Source: Planctomycetota bacterium (lineage in GTDB: Bacteria; Planctomycetota; UBA1135; GCA-002686595). Taken from it: 5,582 nucleotides of DNA. The notes under the pieces were generated by a model, which was given only the letters and a program-made list of their open reading frames with translations, made no database searches and was not told the DNA's origin. The DNA lies in assembly GCA_027623615.1 (NCBI GenBank), contig JAQBVH010000263.1, positions 1 to 5,582 of the forward strand, read 5' to 3'. Each line of letters opens with the position of its first letter. Position 1 is the stretch's first letter. Shown one piece after another: positions 1 through 5,027 of the stretch. A program made the translations under genes and the position numbers.

Positions 1-639
1 GCCCTCGACGCGGGCGTCCTCCCGATCGTGCTCGGCGGCGACCACTCGGCTCCCCTCGGGGCGATGCGCGTCTGCGCCGAGCGCCACCCCGGCCTCGGTG
101 TCCTGCACTTCGATGCCCACGCCGACCTGCGCGACGCGTTCGAGGGCCTGCGCTACTCCCACGCCTCCATCCTGTTCAACCTGCTCGAGGAGACGCCCGA
201 GGTCGCGCGCCTGGTGCAGGTCGGTATCCGCGACCTGGGCGAGGCGGAGCGCGGTCGCATCGACGAGGACCCGCGCATCACCGCCCTGTTCGACCCGGAC
301 TGGGCGCGCGCCAAGCTCGCGGGGGACAACCGGCGTGTGTTGATCCGTGAGCACCTCGACCTCTTGCCCCAGGAGGTCTACCTGACCTTCGACGTGGACG
401 GCCTCGACCCGTCCCTGTGTCCGAACACCGGCACCCCGGTCCCCGGTGGCTTCGACTGGCACGAGGCCATGCTCTGGCTAGAGGAGCTGGTCTCCTCCGG
501 CCGCCGCGTCGTCGGCTGCGACCTGTGCGAGGTCAGCCCCGGTCCCGCTGGCGATCCCGACGGCCAGGGCTGGGACGCGATCGTCGGCTCGCGCTTGCTC
601 TACCGCATGCTCGGCGCCGCGCTCGCGACGCGCCGCTGA
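1..639 (+). CDS. Ureohydrolase (agmatinase/arginase family), 5'-truncated by the window
   Basis: This binuclear manganese hydrolase removes urea (or ammonia) from guanidino compounds, most likely agmatine to putrescine, in the cytoplasm. The frame is open from base 1, so the first residues belong to the same protein and the start lies outside the window; 212 residues are present against roughly 300 for the family. The metal-binding signatures are all there: GGDHS at window residues 12-16, DAHAD at 38-42, and DVDGLDP at 131-137 followed by a CPNTGTPVPGG segment. SHAS (53-56) is the substrate-side motif common in agmatinase-like members, and CEVSP sits near residues 176-180. The family call is secure. 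Agmatinase rather than arginase, guanidinobutyrase or formimidoylglutamase is an inference, because these subfamilies share the metal site. The gene ends in TGA at 637-639, immediately against the stop of the convergent exchanger gene. Confidence 0.93.
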   Translation, partial: ALDAGVLPIVLGGDHSAPLGAMRVCAERHPGLGVLHFDAHADLRDAFEGLRYSHASILFNLLEETPEVARLVQVGIRDLGEAERGRIDEDPRITALFDPDWARAKLAGDNRRVLIREHLDLLPQEVYLTFDVDGLDPSLCPNTGTPVPGGFDWHEAMLWLEELVSSGRRVVGCDLCEVSPGPAGDPDGQGWDAIVGSRLLYRMLGAALATRR

Positions 640-1596
640 TCACATCGAGAGCAGGAGCCAGGCGATGTACGCCAGGTAGCCCGCCATCAGGCAGGCCCCC
701 GGCATCCGGCCGGCGGCGTTCTTGAACAGGAAGGGCAGGGCCACCAGGACGATCGAGAAGCCCAGCGCGACGGGGAAGTCGATGGAGAGCGCCTTGCCCA
801 GCTCTGCCTGCGCCTCCGGGTCGGTGAACGGTTGGATCAACCCTGCGATGCCCATGACGGCCAGCGCGTTGAACACGTTGCTCCCGATCACGTTGCCGAA
901 GCCGATCTCGGGGATGCCGCGCCGGGCGCTCATCACGCCGGCAGCCAGCTCGGGGAGCGAGGTCCCCAGGGCGAAGATCGTCAGGCCTACCACCCGGTCC
1001 GACATGCCTGCGGCCACTGCCACCCCTTCGGCCCCGGCCATGACCCGGTCGGCGCCGTACGCGATCGCTGCGCTACCCAAGATCACGGCGACCCAGGGCA
1101 ACTTCGCGCCGTGGGCCTCAGCGCCCTCGCCGACGACCTCGTCCCGCGGCCCGCGCAGGATGAGCAGGTTGTAGACCCCGAAGGCGACGAGCATCATCAG
1201 CGCCTCGGTCCGGCCGAGGATCTGGTCGCTGCAGACCAGCCACAGGCCGCCGATCGAACCGAGCAGCCAGATGCGCTCGCGCTGATTGACCTTGCCGAGC
1301 AGGACCGCAGGCAGGATCACGGCGCTCGCGCCGAGCACGAGGCCGATGTTCGCCACGTTCGAGCCGAGCACGTTGCCCAGGCTCGAGGCCGGCTTCCCGA
1401 TCGCGGCCGCGTAGGCCGAGACCACGACCTCCGGCATCGATGTGCCCCAGGCAACCACGGTCAGGCCGATCACGAGTGGGCTGATCCCGAACTTGCGCGC
1501 CAGGCTCGCGCCGCCATCCACGAGCCACGTCGCGCCCTTCACCAGCAGCACGAACCCGACCAGGATCAGGAGGACGTCGACGAGGAGGGGAGGCAT
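640..1596 (-). CDS. Sodium/calcium exchanger family protein (CaCA, YrbG-like)
   Basis: This 318-residue polytopic inner-membrane antiporter probably exchanges Ca2+ against Na+ or H+. It has the two inverted alpha-repeats that define the CaCA superfamily. Alpha-1 has GLTVVAWGTSMPE at residues 44-56 and GNVLGSNVANIG at 74-85. Alpha-2 has GLTIFALGTSLPE at 204-216 and GNVIGSNVFN at 234-243. The acidic ion-binding residues are Glu56 and Glu216. Hydrophobic segments fill both halves and suggest about ten TM helices, separated by a polar loop at about 149-166. Length and motifs match the short prokaryotic YrbG/CaxA-like group, so the gene looks complete. The start is the ATG at 1596-1594; no in-frame start lies upstream and there is no evident Shine-Dalgarno. 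It is convergent with the ureohydrolase and divergent from the C26 hydrolase. The transported ion and coupling ion cannot be told from sequence. Confidence 0.95.
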   Translation of the reverse strand: MPPLLVDVLLILVGFVLLVKGATWLVDGGASLARKFGISPLVIGLTVVAWGTSMPEVVVSAYAAAIGKPASSLGNVLGSNVANIGLVLGASAVILPAVLLGKVNQRERIWLLGSIGGLWLVCSDQILGRTEALMMLVAFGVYNLLILRGPRDEVVGEGAEAHGAKLPWVAVILGSAAIAYGADRVMAGAEGVAVAAGMSDRVVGLTIFALGTSLPELAAGVMSARRGIPEIGFGNVIGSNVFNALAVMGIAGLIQPFTDPEAQAELGKALSIDFPVALGFSIVLVALPFLFKNAAGRMPGACLMAGYLAYIAWLLLSM

Positions 1597-1716
1597 CGCG
1601 GCGCGAGATCGTAGCGGCAGAGCGGTGGCGTTCCGATCGGGGATCGGGAAAGCCGTAGGGCCTGCGGGACCCCGGAATTTCGGGACCTCCTACGGATCCA
1701 GACGACACGGCCCATA
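1597..1716. promoter_or_regulatory. Divergent intergenic region with imperfect hairpin and candidate promoters
   Basis: This 120-bp spacer separates the exchanger (leftward) from the C26 hydrolase cluster (rightward), so it should hold both promoters. It contains a perfect 7-bp inverted repeat, CCGTAGG (1653-1659) and CCTACGG (1689-1695), enclosing a smaller stem CCCG (1671-1674) with CGGG (1681-1684). A tandem 7-bp repeat GATCGGG lies at 1635-1641 and 1642-1648. A -10-like CATAAT is at 1713-1718 on the plus strand, and TACGAT on the minus strand covers 1613-1608. No convincing -35 boxes were seen. Neither flanking gene has a clear Shine-Dalgarno. Operator function is an inference. Confidence 0.45.
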
Positions 1717-1718
1717 AT
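1713..1718 (+). promoter_or_regulatory. Candidate -10 element CATAAT of the C26 hydrolase cluster
   Basis: CATAAT matches TATAAT at five of six positions in otherwise very GC-rich DNA. Its end is 7 bases before the ATG at 1726, so transcription would begin at about that ATG and give a leaderless mRNA. It overlaps the upstream in-frame ATG at 1717, which argues for the 1726 start. No good -35 hexamer is visible at the usual distance. Confidence 0.35.
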
Positions 1719-2469
1719 GTCCCCCATGGTCGACGCCGATCGCCCGCTGATTGCCTTGAACGGGGTCCAGGTGGACTCCCGCGGAGAGCCGAGCCTGAAG
1801 CTGCACCACCGCTACAGCGAGGCGGTGCTGCGCGCGGGTGGCATTCCCATCGCCCTGACGCCCGTCGGCGGGCCGCGGGACATCGAGCGGGTGCTCGAGC
1901 GGGTCGACGGAGTCGTGCTCTGCGGCGGGGACGACTTCGACACCGAGCGCCTCGGCCTGGGCGCGGTCCACCCCAAGGCCGTGCCCACGCCCACGACCAA
2001 GCAGGACTACGACCTGGCCCTGACCCGCGCCATCCTCGCGGCGGGCATGCCCGTCCTCGGCGTCTGCTTCGGGATGCAGTGCCTGGGCCTCGTCGCCGGC
2101 TCGGGCCTGCTCCAGCACCTCCCGGACCAGCGCCCGGGCAGCCAGGACCACACCGGGGGCCGTGAGCACCCGGTGCAGGTCGATCCCGAGTCGAAACTGG
2201 CCTCGATCCTGGGGGTAGAGTGCCTGCCAGTGATCTCTCGACACCATCAGGCCCTGACCGACGTCCCCGCGCCCTGGCGCGTGGTGGCGCGCGACGACGA
2301 GGACCTGGTCGAGGCGATCGAGCACACAACCTTGCCCTTTGCCGTCGGTGTGCAGTGGCACCCCGAGCTGGCCCCCGAGGGCGGGACCCAGGACCGCCTC
2401 TTCCGCGCCCTGATCCACGCCGCGTCCCTGGCGCGAGCAGACCGTCTCTATACCCGGACCCAAGCATGA
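1717..2469 (+). CDS. Peptidase C26 / gamma-glutamyl-GABA hydrolase-like class I glutamine amidotransferase
   Basis: This cytoplasmic hydrolase of the class I glutamine amidotransferase fold cleaves gamma-glutamyl bonds. The nearest known role is PuuD-type hydrolysis of gamma-glutamyl-GABA in putrescine breakdown, though the real substrate is unproven. With the ATG at 1717 as residue 1, the N-terminal strand is RPLIALNG (9-16), the oxyanion region is GVVLCGGDDF (65-74), the nucleophile elbow is GVCFGMQ with Cys117, HHQAL is at 176-180, and VQWHPE supplies His215 and Glu217. At 250 residues it is full length for the family. The elbow has Phe where PuuD proteins commonly have Arg (GICRGMQ), a possible substrate difference. 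A second in-frame ATG at 1726 is equally plausible and may be preferred given the -10-like CATAAT. The stop overlaps the next start as ATGA, implying translational coupling. Confidence 0.9.
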   Translation: MSPMVDADRPLIALNGVQVDSRGEPSLKLHHRYSEAVLRAGGIPIALTPVGGPRDIERVLERVDGVVLCGGDDFDTERLGLGAVHPKAVPTPTTKQDYDLALTRAILAAGMPVLGVCFGMQCLGLVAGSGLLQHLPDQRPGSQDHTGGREHPVQVDPESKLASILGVECLPVISRHHQALTDVPAPWRVVARDDEDLVEAIEHTTLPFAVGVQWHPELAPEGGTQDRLFRALIHAASLARADRLYTRTQA

Positions 2470-3851
2470 CTCCGATCCCTGGTGGTTCCCCTGCCCGGCG
2501 CATGACCCTGGCCGAGGCCGAGGCCCAGACCGCGCGCGACAAGCGCAAGATCATCATCCTTGCGGTCGGCACGCTGCTGCTGTTCGGCGCGTACATGAGC
2601 CAACAGCTCGGGGGGCCCAAGGAACAGGACCTGTCGAACGACCTGCCCATGGGCCGACCGGTCGCAGAGGTCATCCACACCCTGCCCATCGACTCCGAGG
2701 TGCTCGAGGCGGTCGCGGACGCGACCGCGGACCAACGCCTGATCATGTCCGGCGAGGCCGTCGACCTGGTGTTGAAGCACTCGGAGACGATGCGTGCGGC
2801 GAACTACGACGCCCTCGGCGCCATCAACCTCGACGCGCGCTCCAGCGCCGAGCTCTTGTCCGCACCGGCCGAGCATCGCGGTGACGCGCTGCGCGTGCGC
2901 GGCGTGCTGCTGCGCCTCGGCGGCGCCGCCACGCCGGACCCGGCGGTCAAGGATCGCCAGCTCGGCGCGGTCGAGCTGGAGGACGGCACGCTGACCCACA
3001 TCGCCTTCCTGCGCGAGCCGCGCGACTTCGCGATCGGCGACTTCATTCGCCTCGACGGGCTCTTCGTCCAGGCCTACAACGGCCCGGGCAAGGGCGGGTT
3101 GCTGACCGAGGGCGCGCTCGTCGTGGGCAACCAGCTCCAGGGCTCGCGCCCCAGCCTCGTGGGGAAGGACCACGCGGCCTTGGCGATCGAACTGCGCGAA
3201 AAGGTCAAGGACGACACGATCGATCATCGACTCGAGCAGCCCTTCGACGAGCTCTGGGACCTGATGGCGTTCGCCCGTGAGCGCAAGGACGACATCGACT
3301 GGAGCACCGCGCTGGAGCTCGACAACGAGCAGCTCGGCGTCCTCTCGAACGACGGCACCCTCTTCCGAGGCCAGCCGTACGTGCTGAACATCTGCCAGAA
3401 CATGGGCACCTGGGTCGAGGCCGCTGAAGAGAACGGCCTGCGCATCCCGAAGGTCACGTACGGCTGGATCGGCAACAACACCTGGAAGGACCCGGCGCCG
3501 CTGATCACGTTCATCGCCCCCTTCGAGGCCCCCGAGCTGCAGGACCGCAAGCAGAACCGACTGGTCAGCGCGAAGGGCTTCTTCCTGCGCAACCACGCGT
3601 ACAACAAGCGCGATGGGAAGTCCGCCGCAATCGCGCCGGTGTTCGTGCTCTCCGAGATCAAGCCCTTCGTCCCCCCCACGAACCACACGACCACCTACAT
3701 CCTGATCGGGGTCGTGGTCGGCACGGCGCTGATGATCCTCGTGATCTTCCTGCTCGTGCGCGCCGACTCCCGCAACTCGACGAAGCTCCAGGAGGAGCTG
3801 ACCCGCCGCCGCCGGGAGCGCCGCGCGCGGGCCGAGGCCTCGCCCTCCTGA
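2466..3851 (+). CDS. Bitopic membrane protein of unknown function with an internal duplication
   Basis: I do not recognise this 461-residue protein. The ATG at 2466 is chosen because it overlaps the preceding stop as ATGA and gives a sensible topology; the open frame further upstream (from 2220) lies inside the C26 gene and is not real. A basic N-terminus (RDKRK, 24-28) precedes TM helix 1 at about 28-44. A large polar domain follows (45-408), then TM helix 2 at about 410-431 and a very basic tail (RRRRERRAR, 447-455). The positive-inside rule predicts both ends cytoplasmic and the central domain periplasmic. The central domain seems to hold two related modules (about 138-225 and 301-400). 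Each begins RGD/RGQ, has a middle beta-rich part, and ends with a G-x-F...AYN segment and a GK. An OB-like beta fold is a guess. The gene is probably co-transcribed with its neighbours. No enzyme motif or lipobox was found. Confidence 0.85.
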   Translation: MTPIPGGSPARRMTLAEAEAQTARDKRKIIILAVGTLLLFGAYMSQQLGGPKEQDLSNDLPMGRPVAEVIHTLPIDSEVLEAVADATADQRLIMSGEAVDLVLKHSETMRAANYDALGAINLDARSSAELLSAPAEHRGDALRVRGVLLRLGGAATPDPAVKDRQLGAVELEDGTLTHIAFLREPRDFAIGDFIRLDGLFVQAYNGPGKGGLLTEGALVVGNQLQGSRPSLVGKDHAALAIELREKVKDDTIDHRLEQPFDELWDLMAFARERKDDIDWSTALELDNEQLGVLSNDGTLFRGQPYVLNICQNMGTWVEAAEENGLRIPKVTYGWIGNNTWKDPAPLITFIAPFEAPELQDRKQNRLVSAKGFFLRNHAYNKRDGKSAAIAPVFVLSEIKPFVPPTNHTTTYILIGVVVGTALMILVIFLLVRADSRNSTKLQEELTRRRRERRARAEASPS

Positions 3852-3858
3852 TGCGACG

Positions 3859-4938
3859 ATGAGCCTGGCCACGGTGACCGTGGCGACCGAGCCGCCCTAC
3901 CCGGTGCGGATCGGGCCTGCCGCCCTCGAGGCGCTACCGAACGCGGTGGCGAGCGCCGATCGCGTGGCGCTCCTGGCAGACGAGCGCGTGCTCGATCTGC
4001 ACGGCGCGAGCCTCGCAGCGCTGGGCGAGGTCCCGACCCTGGCGATCGGCGGCGGTGAGGACGCCAAGACCCTGGGCAAGCTCGGCGCAGTGCTCGAGTT
4101 CCTGGCCGCGGCCGGCCTCGCGCGTAGCTCGACCCTGATCACCTTCGGCGGCGGCACCCTCGCAGACCTCGGCGGCCTGGCGGCGTCGCTCTTCAAGCGC
4201 GGCATGCAGGTCGTCCACGCGCCGACGACGCTGCTGGCGCAGGTCGACGCGTCCGTCGGAGGCAAGACGGCGATCAACCTGAGCGCGGGCAAGAACCTGG
4301 CGGGCACGTTCCACCAGCCGGCCGAGGTGCTCTGCGACACGAGCACGCTGGCCACCCTGCCCGCGGCGGAGCGCGCCTCGGGTCTCGGTGAGGTGGTCAA
4401 GACCGCGTTGATCGGGGGCGAGGCGGACCTCGCCCTGCTCGAGGCCCAGGCCGATGGCCTGCTGGCTGGCGACGCTGCAGCCCTGGCTGCCACCGTCACC
4501 AGCTGCGTCACGGTCAAGGCGCGGGTCGTGGCCTGCGACCCGACCGAACGAGGCCCGCGGCGCGGCCTCAACCTCGGGCACACCTTCGCCCACGCGATCG
4601 AGCACGTGGCCGGCTACGGCGCGGTGCCCCACGGCGTCGCGGTGGCGGCGGGCATCGGCCTCGCGCTGCGCGCGAGCGCGGAGCTGGGCCTCCTCACGGA
4701 CCCTGCGCTCGAGGCACGCATCCGCGCGTTGCTCGAGCGCCTCGGCCTGCCCGCCGACCTGAGCGCCCTGCGCCAGAGCTCGGGCCTCGCGTTGCCGGTC
4801 GACGAGCTGATGGCGGGCTTCGCCCATGACAAGAAGGGCGCGGTGGGTCGCCCGGAGTTCGTGCTCGTCTCGGGCGCTGGCGCGCTCGAGCTCGGGGTGA
4901 CGCTCGAGGTCGACCTCCTGCAGTCGCTCCTGGCCTGA
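3859..4938 (+). CDS. aroB: 3-dehydroquinate synthase
   Basis: AroB converts 3-deoxy-D-arabino-heptulosonate 7-phosphate to 3-dehydroquinate, the second step of the shikimate pathway, using NAD+ and Zn2+ in the cytoplasm. The 359 residues are normal family length. The NAD-binding glycine-rich stretch is GGGTLADLGG (97-106), followed by PTTLLAQVDASVGGKT (122-137) with Asp130 and Lys136, and GKN (144-146). Zinc ligands by family position are Glu178 in GLGEVVK, His241 in LNLGHTFAHAIE (237-248) and His258 in HGVAV. The C-terminal HDKK (323-326) carries the conserved active-site lysine. Two mild departures are HGVAV where HGEAV is usual, and EVVKT where EVIKY is usual; neither removes a metal ligand. 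The ATG at 3859 follows the previous stop by 7 bp without a clear Shine-Dalgarno, suggesting an operon with the membrane protein. Confidence 0.97.
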   Translation: MSLATVTVATEPPYPVRIGPAALEALPNAVASADRVALLADERVLDLHGASLAALGEVPTLAIGGGEDAKTLGKLGAVLEFLAAAGLARSSTLITFGGGTLADLGGLAASLFKRGMQVVHAPTTLLAQVDASVGGKTAINLSAGKNLAGTFHQPAEVLCDTSTLATLPAAERASGLGEVVKTALIGGEADLALLEAQADGLLAGDAAALAATVTSCVTVKARVVACDPTERGPRRGLNLGHTFAHAIEHVAGYGAVPHGVAVAAGIGLALRASAELGLLTDPALEARIRALLERLGLPADLSALRQSSGLALPVDELMAGFAHDKKGAVGRPEFVLVSGAGALELGVTLEVDLLQSLLA

Positions 4939-4984
4939 CGCGCCGCTACGGGCTGCGAACGCGCGGATCGCTCGCCGCCTGGTA

Positions 4985-4999
4985 GGGTGCGAAGCACCC
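4985..4999 (+). other. Small perfect hairpin with GAA loop downstream of aroB
   Basis: GGGTGC (4985-4990) and GCACCC (4994-4999) form a perfect 6-bp stem around the triloop GAA. The core GCGAAGC is a heptamer known for exceptional mini-hairpin stability. It lies 46 bases after the aroB stop and 28 bases before the proposed CTG start of the next gene. There is no following T-run, so it is not a classical intrinsic terminator. It could be a weak terminator, a 3'-end stabiliser or part of the next gene's 5' UTR. The rest of 4939-5027 shows only the Shine-Dalgarno-like AAGGA. Confidence 0.5.
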
Positions 5000-5013
5000 C
5001 CGCGTTCCCATCC

Positions 5014-5018
5014 AAGGA
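5014..5018 (+). promoter_or_regulatory. Shine-Dalgarno AAGGA supporting a CTG start at 5028
   Basis: AAGGA is followed by a 9-base spacer and then CTG at 5028. No ATG, GTG or TTG occurs in this frame between the upstream stop TAG (4983-4985) and the GTG at 5112, which falls after the hydrophobic signal-like segment. This ribosome binding site therefore decides the start. It is the only recognisable Shine-Dalgarno seen ahead of a gene in the window. Confidence 0.5.
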
Positions 5019-5027
5019 CGACCCAGG

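Noticed and set aside
2220..2465. N-terminal extension of the membrane protein back to 2220
   Set aside because: It lies wholly within the C26 coding region, is Arg/Pro-rich as expected of a shadow frame, and ATG 2466 with the ATGA overlap gives a normal start.
1118..2746. 542-residue minus-strand open frame across the exchanger, spacer and C26 gene
   Set aside because: It overlaps two well-supported genes in another frame and is dominated by Arg/Gly/Pro-rich sequence.
2448..3872. Long minus-strand open frame opposite the membrane protein
   Set aside because: High G+C gives long antisense frames; its translation is rich in Arg, Asp and Gly with no motifs, and the plus strand has clear TM helices and operon spacing.
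4985..5010. Intrinsic terminator after aroB
   Set aside because: The hairpin is stable, but the bases after it are C/G-rich with no T-run.
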